Positions 40,445 to 49,956 of a stretch of DNA of 64,000 bases are shown in pieces. How positions within the stretch are numbered: the first letter of the stretch is position 1; the number at the start of each line of letters is the position of its first letter. Under the pieces are notes generated by a model that saw only the letters and a list, made by a program, of their open reading frames with translations, ran no database searches and was not told the DNA's origin. The DNA comes from Thermoplasmata archaeon (GTDB taxonomy: Archaea; Thermoplasmatota; Thermoplasmata; Lutacidiplasmatales; UBA184): positions 1 through 64,000 of the forward strand of contig JAKASQ010000005.1 in the NCBI GenBank assembly GCA_021828195.1, written 5' to 3'. A program made the translations under genes and the position numbers.

Positions 40445-41203
40445 ATGGAGATGCAACCCGGCCAGATGGCGTACGACCGCGCGAGCACCGTCTTCTCGCC
40501 GGACGGCCGATTGTTCCAGGTCGAGTACGCCCTGCAGGCGATCCAGATGGGGGGGACCGCCGTCGCGGTCACCTACGACACGGGCATCGTGTTCGTGGCG
40601 TACCGCAACCTGCCCGTCAGTAGCCTCGCCGAGGCGAGCTCGGTCGAGAAGAGCTTCGCCATCGACGCCGGGCTCGGCTGCGTCACGGCCGGTCTCATCG
40701 CCGACTCCCGCGTCCTCGTCGAGTTCCTGCGGGTCGAAGCCCAGCGCCACCGCATCGCCTACTCCGAGCCTGCCCCCTTCGCGATGCTCGGCCACTCCCT
40801 CGGCACGCTCCTCCAGCAGTTCACGCAGTTCGGCGGGACCCGGCCGTTCGCGGTCTCCCTGCTACTCGGCGGGTTCATCAACGGCCAGGCCGGACTGGTC
40901 GAGCTCGATCCGAGCGGCGCCACGATCGGTTGGAAGGCCTATGCGATCGGTCGGAACCGCCGTGCGGTCGCCGACTACCTCGAGGAGAAGATCGGGGAGC
41001 ACCGGGATGAAGCCATGGCGTTCGAGCTCGCGGTGAAGGCCGTGGCCGAAGGTTCCCCGTCCCCGTTCCCTCCCGAGGCGCTCGACGTCGCCATCCTCGA
41101 GCCGGAGTCGGAATTGCGCCGGCTCACGCCAGCCGATATCGCCAAGCGCGTCCAGGGCCTGCCGTTCATCGGCGCGCCGGAGCGCAAGGCGAACGGGCGC
41201 TGA
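40445..41203 (+). CDS. psmA: Proteasome alpha subunit
   Basis: A 252-aa alpha subunit of the archaeal 20S proteasome. The N-terminal gate region MAYDRASTVFSPDGRLFQVEYALQAI is the alpha-type signature, with the YDR gate residues and the H0 helix. The body keeps the fold but departs from usual alphas (AVAVTYDTGIVFVAYRNLPV instead of a K-D-G-V-V-L-A-x-D-K-R-type stretch). The C-terminus is polar. Alpha rings gate entry and dock the AAA unfoldase PAN. The beta subunit is not in this window. The twin hairpin lies in its 5' region. Confidence 0.92.
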   Translation: MEMQPGQMAYDRASTVFSPDGRLFQVEYALQAIQMGGTAVAVTYDTGIVFVAYRNLPVSSLAEASSVEKSFAIDAGLGCVTAGLIADSRVLVEFLRVEAQRHRIAYSEPAPFAMLGHSLGTLLQQFTQFGGTRPFAVSLLLGGFINGQAGLVELDPSGATIGWKAYAIGRNRRAVADYLEEKIGEHRDEAMAFELAVKAVAEGSPSPFPPEALDVAILEPESELRRLTPADIAKRVQGLPFIGAPERKANGR

Positions 41204-41286
41204 ATGAGATCCCCAGCGCGGCTCGCATCTTGAAGGCCCGGCACCGGCCAGCTCGGGGGCCCAGGGCGTCTCGCGCATCGGCTTCG

Positions 41287-41802
41287 GTGCTCGAAGTGGG
41301 CGCTCTCCTCGGCTACGATCGCGCGCTGTTCGACGCATTCGTCCGCCGGATCCGCCGCCTTCCGAAGAAGGTTACGCACCGGGACCTCGGGATCGGTCAC
41401 GGCTCGATGATCGCGACCCTCACCCACATCCTGAACGTCCAGGAGTCCTGGCTCCTGTACATCGTCCCCCGCCGCCAGCGAGCGATCGACGCCCTGTGGA
41501 AGGATCCCACGCGCAAGCCGAAGGACTGGAAGGAGTTCGACGCCTACGCCGCGCGCGTCTGGGACGGGATCGAGGCGCGCCTGGCGACGCTCACGGACCC
41601 GGAGCTCGGCCGCCGAGTGAAGGCGTTCTGGATGCCGGGCCGCTACACCGTGCGCGATGCGGTCCTCCAGATCTCCTTCGAAGAGGCCCACCACATCGGC
41701 GAACTCATCGGGGCGATGTGGCGACTGAACATCCGACCGCCCACGATGACGTGGATCGAGCTGCGGCCCGGCTCCCGGAATCCGAAGCGTCCCCGCACGT
41801 AG
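41287..41802 (+). CDS. DinB/YfiT-like four-helix metal-binding protein
   Basis: A protein of about 171 aa of the DinB fold. Three His for metal binding are seen: GHGSMIATLTHILNVQESWL (helix 2) and EEAHHIGELIGAMWRL (helix 4), with the W-x-x-Y in between. Members include thiol-dependent transferases and proteins of unknown role. The start is placed at GTG 41287 (VLEVGALLGYD); an upstream TTG at 41230 would add 19 basic residues. It is downstream of psmA by 83 bp and converges on uvrC. Confidence 0.72.
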   Translation: MLEVGALLGYDRALFDAFVRRIRRLPKKVTHRDLGIGHGSMIATLTHILNVQESWLLYIVPRRQRAIDALWKDPTRKPKDWKEFDAYAARVWDGIEARLATLTDPELGRRVKAFWMPGRYTVRDAVLQISFEEAHHIGELIGAMWRLNIRPPTMTWIELRPGSRNPKRPRT

Positions 41803-41811
41803 GCGTTCGGC

Positions 41812-43512
41812 TCACCGATCGGCGCGATCGAACTCTTCGCGCAGGCGGATCCGCCGCCGGGTCCGGTGGTACGTCACGGCGAACCGGTGGGCCTCATCGC
41901 GGACCGCCCGCAATAGGAGCATCGGCGGGGAGTTCGGGTTGGGACGCCGCGGCTCCGCGCGATCCGGCTCGTAGATCTCCTCCTCCCGCTTGGCGAGGCC
42001 GATCGTCGGGATCTGCTCCGCGAGTCCGAGCGCGGCGAGCGAGCTGAGCGCGCTCCCGAGCTGCCCGCGCCCGCCATCGATGAGGAGGAGGTCCGGCAGG
42101 ATCTCCTGCTCGGCCACGCGTCGGAGGAAGCGCCGGCGCACGACCTCGGCGACCATCGCAAAATCGTTCGTTCCCTCCACGGACCGGATGCGGAAGCGCC
42201 GGTACTCCGACTTCTTCGGCGCGCCCCGCTCGAAGACGACGAGCGATCCCACCGCATTCGATCCTTGGAAGATCGAGATGTCGATCCCCTCGATGCGGTT
42301 CGGGATCGTGGGCAGCTCGAGCAGGCTCTGCAGCGCGAGGAGGACCTCGCGCGGCGCGGGGCGCGCCACCACCTGATCGACACTCGCCCGCGCGAGGCGC
42401 TCCGCGAGCCTCCCGAGGGAGGCATGCCGGCCCGTGGGATGGAACTGGACCTCGATGCCCCGGCTCGCGAACAGTTCGTCCACGGTCGCGTCGATGCCGG
42501 CCGGCCTCGGACCGTGGATGTAGATGCGGTGCGGGAGCTCGAGACGGCCACCGTAGTACTGCGCCAGGAACTGGCGCAGGGTCTCGCCCGGATCGGGCAG
42601 ATCGTCCGCCGGGATCTCGAGAAGGTGCGGCTCGGTGCCGCGAACCTCGCCGTCCACGACGTGCAACAGGCCGACGGCGACCCGGAGCGTGGCGGGGTCT
42701 TGGGAGAACGCGAGGGCGAGGACGTCCGCGCGCCCCGTCCCCGGTCCGATCACGCTCTGCCGTTCGCCGAGCGCGCCGAGGCCCGCGAGCGCGTCCCGCA
42801 GGAGCGCCGCCCGCTCGAACTCCTGGCGGTCGGCGGCGGCCCGCATCTCTCCTTCGATGGTCGGTCCCACGGGCTCTCCCCGGCCCCGGAGGATCTCTCC
42901 GACCCGGTCGAGCGTGGCTCGATACTCGGCCGGTTCGATCGCCCCGATGCACGGGGCGCTGCAGACCTGGAGGTGGTAGTACAAGCAGGCCTCCTTTGGG
43001 AGGCGGGCGCAGCGCCGGAGGCGGAAGGTGTCGGCGAGCAGGTGTTGGACGCTGCGCGCTTCGCGGGCGCTCGTGTACGGTCCGAACAGGATCGACCGAC
43101 CATCCCGGCGCGGCCGACGCACGATCAACAGGCGAGGGAACTCCTCGCGGGTGGAGATCGAGAGGTACGGGAAGCTCTTGTCGTCCTTGAGCAGCGTGTT
43201 CATCGGAGGCTGGTACTGCTTGACCAGGTTGGCCTCGAGCAGGAGCGCCTCGCGCTCGCTCGAGGTGGGAACGAACTCAACGCTCGCACTCTGGGCGAGG
43301 ATCGTGCCGTCCTTCTCGATCTTGGCGCGGAGGTGGTCGAGCACCCGACGGCGCAGGCTGCGGGCCTTCCCCACGTAGACCACCGCCCCCCGCGCCGATC
43401 GGAAGAGGTAGACGCCCGGAGCGTCCGGACCCCGGCGAAACCCGTCTCCGCTCGCGACCGCGAGCTCGCTCGCGGGGACGAAGGAGCGGGGGTCGCCCGG
43501 GGCTCCCGTCAT
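41812..43512 (-). CDS. uvrC: Excinuclease ABC subunit UvrC, lacking the C-terminal HhH domain
   Basis: A 566-aa protein. The N-terminal GIY-YIG nuclease reads GVYLFRSARGAVVYVGKARSLRRRV. Cysteines in CARLPKEACLYYHLQVCSAPC match the Fe-S-like cluster of UvrC. The UVR segment is FERAALLRDALAGLGAL, and the RNase H-like 5' nuclease contains EGIDISIFQG and LLIDGGRGQL. It makes both incisions in nucleotide excision repair. The protein stops at RIRLREEFDRADR, where other UvrCs continue into a double helix-hairpin-helix of about 60 aa, so that DNA-binding tail is absent. ATG 43512 overlaps the uvrA stop, placing both in one operon. Bacterial origin is likely. Confidence 0.93.
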   Translation of the reverse strand: MTGAPGDPRSFVPASELAVASGDGFRRGPDAPGVYLFRSARGAVVYVGKARSLRRRVLDHLRAKIEKDGTILAQSASVEFVPTSSEREALLLEANLVKQYQPPMNTLLKDDKSFPYLSISTREEFPRLLIVRRPRRDGRSILFGPYTSAREARSVQHLLADTFRLRRCARLPKEACLYYHLQVCSAPCIGAIEPAEYRATLDRVGEILRGRGEPVGPTIEGEMRAAADRQEFERAALLRDALAGLGALGERQSVIGPGTGRADVLALAFSQDPATLRVAVGLLHVVDGEVRGTEPHLLEIPADDLPDPGETLRQFLAQYYGGRLELPHRIYIHGPRPAGIDATVDELFASRGIEVQFHPTGRHASLGRLAERLARASVDQVVARPAPREVLLALQSLLELPTIPNRIEGIDISIFQGSNAVGSLVVFERGAPKKSEYRRFRIRSVEGTNDFAMVAEVVRRRFLRRVAEQEILPDLLLIDGGRGQLGSALSSLAALGLAEQIPTIGLAKREEEIYEPDRAEPRRPNPNSPPMLLLRAVRDEAHRFAVTYHRTRRRIRLREEFDRADR

Positions 43513-46355
43513 GCCCGCGCTACCGGGAGCCGTGGAGCGGCCCGTCGGCCCAGGAGAGGCTTGAGAAAGTGTCCGGTATGGGACGCCGCGACCCCGACGA
43601 TCGCCTCGGGGGGCCCTTGGGCGACGACACGGCCTCCGGCGTTGCCGCCTTCGGGACCGAGGTCGATGATCCAATCGGCGGCCTTGAGAACGTCCAGGTG
43701 GTGCTCGATCACGACCACCGTGTTCCCGCCTCCGCGCAACCGGAACAGCACATCGAGCAGACGCTCGACGTCCGCGAAATGCAAGCCCGTCGTCGGTTCG
43801 TCCAGAAGATAGAGCGTCCGGCCCGTGGGCGGCTTCGCGAGCTCGAAGGCGATCTTGATCCGCTGGGCCTCTCCTCCGGAAAGGGTCGTCGAGCTCTGGC
43901 CCAGCGAGACGTAGCCGAGGCCCACGTCGGAGAGGAGCGCGAGGCGTCCGGCGATCCGGCGGTGGGTGGAGAAGAACGCTGCCGCCTCATCGACCGTCAT
44001 CTCGAGGACGTCGGCGATCGACTTTCCCTTGAACTTCACTTCGAGCGTTTCCGAATTGAACCGTCGGCCGTGGCATTCTTCGCAGGCGACGTAGACCGCG
44101 GGGAGGAAGTGCATCTCGTAGCGCAGGACCCCATCGCCCTCGCACGCTTCGCAGCGGCCGCCGGCGACGTTGAAGCTGAAACGTCCCGGCGCGAAACCGC
44201 GCGCCTTCGCGTCGGGCAGACCGGCGAACAATTCGCGGATCGGGGTCCAGACGCCCGTGTACGTGGCCGGGTTGCTCCGCGGGGTGCGGCCGATCGGGGC
44301 CTGGTCGATGAGAAGGACCCGGTCGATGGCATCGATCCCCTCGATGAAATCGTGCTTGCCGGGCGACTCCCGGCCGAGCCCGAGGTGGCGCCGGACGGCC
44401 TTGTACAATATCTCCTGTACCGCGGTCGATTTCCCGCTGCCCGAGACCCCGGAGAAGGCGACGAGGAGACCGAGCGGGATGCGGATCGGGTCGCCCTTGA
44501 GATTGTTCTCGTGGGGGCCGTGGATCGTGAGCCACCGCTCCGTCGGGGCCGGGCGCTTCTCGGGGACCGCGATGCTCCGACGACCCGCGAGGAAGTCCGC
44601 CGTGGCCGACCGCGGGGTGTTGCCGATGCCGGAGGGGATGCCCGAGTAGAGGACCTCTCCGCCGTGCACCCCCGCGCCGGGGCCCAGATCGACCAGCCAG
44701 TCGGCTTCGCGCATCGTCATCTCGTCGTGCTCGACGACGAGGAGGGTATTGCCGAGATCCCGGAGCGTCTTGAGGGTCGCCAGGAGCCGGGCGTGGTCCC
44801 GCGGGTGAAGGCCGATCGACGGCTCGTCCAGGATGTACAGCACTCCGACGAGCCCCGAGCCGATCTGAGTGGCGAGGGCGATGCGCTCGGCCTCTCCGCC
44901 GGAGAGAGTAGCGCTCGCGCGGTCGAGCGAGAGATAGGCCAGGCCCACGTTCTGCAGGAACCCGAGTCGCGCGCGGACCTCCTTGACGACCTGGCCGACG
45001 ATCTGCTCGTCGTGATCCGTCAACGTCAGGGTCCGGAACATCGGGACGAGCTCGCCGACGGTCATCCCGACGATCTCCGAAATCGATTTTCCGAGGACCG
45101 TGACCGCGAGGCTCTCCGGCTTGAGACGCCGACCCTCGCACTTGCGGCATGGGTGGAACGTCATGAAGCCGAGATAGTACTCCTTGGCGCCCTCGCTCTT
45201 GGTCGACTTCCACCGGCGTTCGACCGCCGGAACGAGGCCCTCCCGCAGCCAGCCTCCAAGCCACCAGTGGGACGCCCGACCCGCACCGACATCGGGCCCC
45301 CGCTCGGTCCCGTACATGAGGGCCTGCCAGCCCTTCTCGGTGAGCTCTCGCACCGGTCGGCGCGGCTCGTAGCCGAACATCGCTCCGAACCGCGTGATCG
45401 CGCTCGAGCTCGGCGTGAGACCCCAGACCGAGATGGCCCGCGAGAGTGGCTTGTCCTTGTCCGGGACGATCAGGTCCGGGTCCGCATGCAGCGTCGCTCC
45501 GATACCGGAGCACTCCGTGCACGCCCCGAACGGGCTGTTGAACGAGAACATCCGAGGCGTCAATTCCTCGATCGAGAAGCCGCACTTCGGGCACGCGCGG
45601 CGGCTCGAGAACATCTGCCGGACCCCGCCCGGTCGACGGACCACCACGAGTCCATCCGCCATCTTCCGAGCGAGCTCGACCGCCTCGGCGATCCGGGCGC
45701 CCTCCTCCGGGGCGACCTCGAAGGTGTCGATGACGACCTCGATCGTATGCTGCTTGTTCTTGGCGAGTCGGATCTCCGGACCGGGCCGGCGGACGTCGAC
45801 ACCGTCGATCGCGAAGCGCCGGTAACCCTGGCTGCGGAGCGCATCGAGGACGTCCCGGTGCTCGCCCTTCTTCGAGCGGACGACCGGGGCGACGAGGTCG
45901 ATCTTCTCTCCCTTCGCCTGGGACTGGATCGATTCAACGATCTTGTCGACCGACTGCGGAGCGATCTCCTCCCCGTCGTTCGGACAGTGGGGGACCCCGA
46001 TCCGTGCGAACAAGAGACGGAGATAGTCGTAGATCTCGGTCACCGTACCGACGGTCGAGCGGGGGTTGCGGCTTCCCGCCCGCTGCTCGATGGCGATCGC
46101 CGGCGAGAGTCCCTCGATCGAGTCCACATCCGGCTTGTCCATCTGGCCGAGGAACTGGCGGGCGTACGCCGATAGGCTCTCGATGTAACGTCGCTGGCCC
46201 TCGGCGTAGAGGGTATCGAACGCGAGGGAGGACTTGCCCGAACCGCTGACCCCCGTGATCACGATGAACCGGTTGCGCGGGAGATCGATCGAGACGTCCT
46301 TGAGGTTGTGCTGACGCGCGCCGCGGATTCGGATGGCATCAAAGGGCTCGGGCAT
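43509..46355 (-). CDS. uvrA: Excinuclease ABC subunit UvrA
   Basis: A 948-aa protein of normal length with two ABC cassettes: Walker A GVSGSGKSSLAFDTL near residue 32 and GVSGSGKSTAVQEIL in the second half; signatures LSGGEAERIALA and LSGGEAQRIKIA. The second-cassette zinc finger is CEACEGDG...CEEC, and a first-cassette module has CPKCGFS...CTEC. It finds bulky DNA damage and loads UvrB. UvrB is not encoded in this window. The gene heads a uvrA-uvrC operon, 14 bp after the creatininase-family gene stop. Confidence 0.96.
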   Translation of the reverse strand: MPEPFDAIRIRGARQHNLKDVSIDLPRNRFIVITGVSGSGKSSLAFDTLYAEGQRRYIESLSAYARQFLGQMDKPDVDSIEGLSPAIAIEQRAGSRNPRSTVGTVTEIYDYLRLLFARIGVPHCPNDGEEIAPQSVDKIVESIQSQAKGEKIDLVAPVVRSKKGEHRDVLDALRSQGYRRFAIDGVDVRRPGPEIRLAKNKQHTIEVVIDTFEVAPEEGARIAEAVELARKMADGLVVVRRPGGVRQMFSSRRACPKCGFSIEELTPRMFSFNSPFGACTECSGIGATLHADPDLIVPDKDKPLSRAISVWGLTPSSSAITRFGAMFGYEPRRPVRELTEKGWQALMYGTERGPDVGAGRASHWWLGGWLREGLVPAVERRWKSTKSEGAKEYYLGFMTFHPCRKCEGRRLKPESLAVTVLGKSISEIVGMTVGELVPMFRTLTLTDHDEQIVGQVVKEVRARLGFLQNVGLAYLSLDRASATLSGGEAERIALATQIGSGLVGVLYILDEPSIGLHPRDHARLLATLKTLRDLGNTLLVVEHDEMTMREADWLVDLGPGAGVHGGEVLYSGIPSGIGNTPRSATADFLAGRRSIAVPEKRPAPTERWLTIHGPHENNLKGDPIRIPLGLLVAFSGVSGSGKSTAVQEILYKAVRRHLGLGRESPGKHDFIEGIDAIDRVLLIDQAPIGRTPRSNPATYTGVWTPIRELFAGLPDAKARGFAPGRFSFNVAGGRCEACEGDGVLRYEMHFLPAVYVACEECHGRRFNSETLEVKFKGKSIADVLEMTVDEAAAFFSTHRRIAGRLALLSDVGLGYVSLGQSSTTLSGGEAQRIKIAFELAKPPTGRTLYLLDEPTTGLHFADVERLLDVLFRLRGGGNTVVVIEHHLDVLKAADWIIDLGPEGGNAGGRVVAQGPPEAIVGVAASHTGHFLKPLLGRRAAPRLPVARA

Positions 46356-46369
46356 AGTGTGCGCGATAC

Positions 46370-47089
46370 CTAGCGGGGAAGGAGCTCACCAACGGTCGCT
46401 TCCAGTCGTTCGAGGACGTGCTTCTGGATCCGGCTTCCCAGCTCGGCCGAAGCGGGACGGGTATCGCCCACGACGCTCTCGGGCCACTCCTCCAGCGATC
46501 GAGTGCCGGGGACGAACGGACTCCCACGGTGTGGGACGACCGGTCGCGCCGGGCCCACGGTCTGAGGGGCGAGGAAGAGCACGCGGGAGGTCTCCAGGAG
46601 TCCGGCGTGTCCGTCCGTCGCCGGGGAATCCTTTCCGCGGAGCTCGTAGACGAAGTCGTAGTCCGATAGGACGACGATCCGCACATTCGGATACGCCCGC
46701 ATCGTCTCCCCGGCGGCCTCGCGGAGCGCGGCCATGTGACCGCGCTCCGCGTGCCCGGACAGGACCAAGATCCGCCGCACGCCCATCCGGGCGAACTCAA
46801 GGAGCGCGCCTTGCGCCGATCGCTGGAGATCCACGATCGACATCGACACGGTCCCCGGGAACGGTCGTGCTTCCGGACAGGCCCCGTACGGGAGGGTAGG
46901 AGCGATGATTCCATCCACCCGATCCGCGAGGGAAGCGGCCGTAGATTCGGCCTGGATCTGATCGGCGCCGAGTGGCAAGTGCGGTCCGTGGGCTTCGAGC
47001 GCTCCGACCGGCAGGATGAGGAGCGGGTTCGTCTCCATCCGCGCCTCCCACGTCCGGGAGTCAATCTCGATCAACCGATGGCTAGCCAT
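46370..47089 (-). CDS. Creatininase-family amidohydrolase
   Basis: A 239-aa protein. Metal ligands typical of the family are in VGALEAHGPHLPLGADQ (E-x-H-G-x-H-L-P-x-x-x-D), LSGHAERGHMAAL (variant of N-G-H-G-G-N) and DGHAGLLETSRVLFL (H-A-G-x-x-E-T-S). The N-G-H-G-G-N loop is changed to S-G-H-A-E-R, so substrate preference may differ. Relatives include creatininase, archaeal FAPy deformylase ArfB of riboflavin/F420 synthesis, and mycofactocin MftE. ArfB-like activity is a reasonable guess for an archaeon but unproven. A TATA-like box lies 22-31 bp upstream, indicating a leaderless transcript that may continue into uvrA and uvrC. Confidence 0.87.
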   Translation of the reverse strand: MASHRLIEIDSRTWEARMETNPLLILPVGALEAHGPHLPLGADQIQAESTAASLADRVDGIIAPTLPYGACPEARPFPGTVSMSIVDLQRSAQGALLEFARMGVRRILVLSGHAERGHMAALREAAGETMRAYPNVRIVVLSDYDFVYELRGKDSPATDGHAGLLETSRVLFLAPQTVGPARPVVPHRGSPFVPGTRSLEEWPESVVGDTRPASAELGSRIQKHVLERLEATVGELLPR

Positions 47090-47110
47090 AGAGTGAACGA
47101 CATGTCATGG

Positions 47111-47120
47111 CTATTTAAGT
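47111..47120 (-). promoter_or_regulatory. TATA-like box of the creatininase-family gene
   Basis: The minus strand reads ACTTAAATAG, 22-31 bp before ATG 47089. It is one of the clearest archaeal-type promoters here and may drive the whole amidohydrolase-uvrA-uvrC unit. Confidence 0.6.
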
Positions 47121-47167
47121 CGGGACGAGAGCCGGTGAAACAGGGGCCCACCCGGGCAGCTCAATCC

Positions 47168-49678
47168 CTACGGGGGAGCCGGACCGGTGTCGACGGGGGC
47201 CGCGGCGGTCTCGGTCGACGCGGCGGCCTTGCGCGGGCGCGGGACCGCCGCGCGTGCCGGGGCCCGGGCGCTCGCCGTGCGTTTCGAGCCCTTCTTCGCG
47301 GCGATCTTCCCTTTCGCCCGGGCCGCGCTCTTCTTCGCCTTGGCCACGACGGCCTTCGCCTCCGCGCGGGCCTCGGCCCGCTCCTTCTTCGCCTTCTCCG
47401 CCTCGGCGCGCGACGGACAGTTTGGGTTGATGCACAGCGTCCACGGCGGGCGCCCGGCTTCGATGGCCGTGACGACCGGGGCGTGGCAGACGGGACACGG
47501 AGGCTGGTCCTTCTCGAGCTTGCCTCGTTGCGGCAGTGGGTACGTGGTCCGGCACTCCGGATAGCCCGTGCAGCCGACGAACCGCTTCCCGAGGAAGGAG
47601 TAGCGGATCTCGAGCGGCTTGGAGCACGTGGGGCAGACCCCGATTCGGAACGCCTTGTCGTGCTCGGTGCACTCCGGATTGATACAGTACAGGTCCGGCC
47701 GTTGCCCCCGGAAGACGATCTTCACCCGGGGCACTTTGCACGCGCCGCACAGGAACTCCGGGGCCGGTTCGATGAAGCCGGCCGATGGGAGGGAGTAGCT
47801 CGCGGTGCAGTTCCCCGGGTTGTTCGAGCACTGGACCCAGCGCGTGCCACGCGGGCTCCGCTGGATCCGCAGCGCACCGCCGCACTTGATGCACGGTCCG
47901 ACGAAATGCTGGCGGTCGAGCGCCCCGGTGAGCGTTCCGCGGACCCCTTCGGTGTTTGCGGCCAGCAGCAGATACGCTTCGCGCAGCATCTCGCGCGATT
48001 CGGAGAGGACCTCCGCCTTCGGCTTCTTCGACTCGGCCACCCGCTGCATGTCCTCCTCCAGCTGGTGGGTCATCTCCGGCCGCGTGACGAGCGGCGCGTA
48101 GGCCTTCAGCGCCTCCGTGACCGCAATCCCCGTCGTGGTGGGTTCGAGACCCCGCTGGTTGATGTAGTGCCGATCGAACAGCTTCTGCAGCACGTCGTGG
48201 CGCGTGCTCTTCGTGCCGAGCCCCAGGCGCTCCATCTCCTGAATGAGCGTCCCTTGGGTGTAGCGGCGGGGCGGTTTGGTCTCCTCTTGCTGGAGCTTGA
48301 TCTCATCGAGGTCGACCTTCTCACCCACGACGAGCGCGGGCACGACCGTCTCCTCCGGCTGGTAGTACGGATAGATCCGATACCACCCGGGATCGGTGAT
48401 CGTCTGCCCATGGACATCGAACTTCTCGCCCTGGACGTCGATCTTCCCGGTGCGTTTCAGCCCGAGGGCATCGGGGCCCACGGTCGCGAGGAAGCGGCGA
48501 ACCACGAGCTCGTAGATCCGGGCCGCGTCCGGTTTCAACTTCTTGGGATCGATCGCCGCGGTGGGATAGATCGGAGGATGATCGGTCGTTTCGACCCGTC
48601 CGCGAGTGGCGCGGAAGGACGGTTGTGCGAGGACGAAGTCGGCGGCCTCCTTGAATGGGGTCTCGCGGAACTTCTCGGCGAGCGTGCGCAGACCGAGCCC
48701 GCGCGGGTAGACGGTGTTGTCCGTACGCGGGTAGCTGATGATCCCCTGGGTGTAGAGATCCTCCGCGATCCGCATGACCATCGAGGCACCGAGCCCCATG
48801 CGGGTCGCTTCGGCGACGAAGAGCGTGGTGGAAAACGGGATCGGGGGACGGCGCCTCGTCTCCTCTTCCTTGAACTCTGCGACGGAGCCTTCCGAGGCGT
48901 TCGCGACCTTCGCGAAGATCCGATCGGCCTCGGCCTGCACATCCCAGGTCCCGTGCTCGTGCGTGATCCGGAACGTCTCCGGGCCCTGGCGCGCGGTCGC
49001 GACGAGCTGCCAGAACGGGGTCGGCTTGAACTCCTTGATCGCCTGGTCGCGTTCCACGAGCAGCGCGAGCGTCGGGGTCTGCACCCGGCCGACGGAGAGG
49101 AAGCCCTTCCCTCGTTGGTTCGCGGTCAGCGAGATGTAGCGCGTGAGGAGCGCTCCCCAGACGAGATCGATCTCCTGCCGAGCCTCGGCGGCCTCGGCGA
49201 GCGCCCGGTCGAGCAGTTCGAGATGTTCGAAGCTCTGCTCGATGGCGTCGCGGGTGAGCGCGCTGTAGCGGGCTCGCTGGACCTTGATCTCGGGGTGGAC
49301 CTGCTGGAGGAGCTCGAGGCACTCGAGCCCGATGAGCTCCCCTTCGCGATCGAAGTCGGTCGCGAGGATGACGCGGTCGAACTCCCGCACGATCGATTGG
49401 AGCGTGCCGACGATCGAGCCTTCGGTCACGCGCTTGAGGGGCGCGGCCTCCAAGAGCTTCGGCAGCGACTCGAGCGACCACTCCGCGAGCTCCTTTGGGT
49501 AATCGAGCTCGACGATGTGCCCGCGCAACCCCACGACCGCGTACGGTCCGTCCGGCCGCTCGAATCGGAAGACGTTCGTGCCCTCGACCCGGGACCGTTG
49601 CAGGTGGCCATCGGAGAGCACAACGGCGATGCGGAGCGCTGTGTTGAACTTCTCCGCGACGACGAGCGAGCGTTGCAT
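47168..49678 (-). CDS. topA: DNA topoisomerase I (type IA)
   Basis: An 836-aa enzyme. The TOPRIM domain begins SLVVAEKFNTALRIA and contains ILATDFDREGELIG (acidic triad). The active-site tyrosine is in GIISYPRTDN. Around residues 590-760 come four tetra-cysteine zinc fingers (CIKCGG...CSNNPGNC, CGACKV...CINPEC, CPTCSK...CTGYPEC, CPVCHA...CINPNC). The last 70 residues are a Lys/Ala/Arg-rich tail likely to bind DNA non-specifically. It relaxes negative supercoils by a 5'-phosphotyrosine link. Four fingers plus the basic tail make it longer than minimal archaeal TopA. Confidence 0.95.
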   Translation of the reverse strand: MQRSLVVAEKFNTALRIAVVLSDGHLQRSRVEGTNVFRFERPDGPYAVVGLRGHIVELDYPKELAEWSLESLPKLLEAAPLKRVTEGSIVGTLQSIVREFDRVILATDFDREGELIGLECLELLQQVHPEIKVQRARYSALTRDAIEQSFEHLELLDRALAEAAEARQEIDLVWGALLTRYISLTANQRGKGFLSVGRVQTPTLALLVERDQAIKEFKPTPFWQLVATARQGPETFRITHEHGTWDVQAEADRIFAKVANASEGSVAEFKEEETRRRPPIPFSTTLFVAEATRMGLGASMVMRIAEDLYTQGIISYPRTDNTVYPRGLGLRTLAEKFRETPFKEAADFVLAQPSFRATRGRVETTDHPPIYPTAAIDPKKLKPDAARIYELVVRRFLATVGPDALGLKRTGKIDVQGEKFDVHGQTITDPGWYRIYPYYQPEETVVPALVVGEKVDLDEIKLQQEETKPPRRYTQGTLIQEMERLGLGTKSTRHDVLQKLFDRHYINQRGLEPTTTGIAVTEALKAYAPLVTRPEMTHQLEEDMQRVAESKKPKAEVLSESREMLREAYLLLAANTEGVRGTLTGALDRQHFVGPCIKCGGALRIQRSPRGTRWVQCSNNPGNCTASYSLPSAGFIEPAPEFLCGACKVPRVKIVFRGQRPDLYCINPECTEHDKAFRIGVCPTCSKPLEIRYSFLGKRFVGCTGYPECRTTYPLPQRGKLEKDQPPCPVCHAPVVTAIEAGRPPWTLCINPNCPSRAEAEKAKKERAEARAEAKAVVAKAKKSAARAKGKIAAKKGSKRTASARAPARAAVPRPRKAAASTETAAAPVDTGPAPP

Positions 49679-49818
49679 GGGACGACCCGCGCAACTAGTT
49701 CAGCGCCGGTAGATAAGGCGATGGGCGGAATCCTGACGGAGAACGTCTTCGAACGCGTGCGCACGCGTCCGGAGAACGCACTTCGGCCCGTCGGGTCCCG
49801 GGGCCCCTCCGACCCGCG

Positions 49819-49828
49819 CTATTATAAC
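49819..49828 (+). promoter_or_regulatory. TATA-like box of tRNA-Phe
   Basis: CTATTATAAC lies 27-36 bp before the first tRNA nucleotide. Confidence 0.55.
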
Positions 49829-49854
49829 CGGGTGATTGAGTGGGCTCGCCCACT

Positions 49855-49928
49855 GCCGCGGTAACTCAGTTTGGGAGAGTGCAAGACTGAAGATCTTGAA
49901 GCCGCCGGTTCAAGCCCGGCCCGCGGCA
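49855..49928 (+). tRNA. tRNA-Phe(GAA)
   Basis: A 74-nt cloverleaf without intron: acceptor GCCGCGG/CCGCGGC, D-stem ACTC/GAGT, anticodon arm CAAGA-CTGAAGA-TCTTG with anticodon GAA, T-arm GCCGG-TTCAAGC-CCGGC, discriminator A, no encoded CCA. Confidence 0.96.
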
Positions 49929-49956
49929 CTCCTCCGGTCCGGCGCGATCGAACCGC

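Noticed and set aside
49721-49864. Short frame ahead of tRNA-Phe
   Set aside because: It overlaps the tRNA promoter and the tRNA itself; no sign of selection.
46736-49864. 1042-codon plus-strand frame opposite topA and the creatininase-family gene
   Set aside because: It is the complement of well-supported minus-strand genes and has the composition of an antisense shadow.
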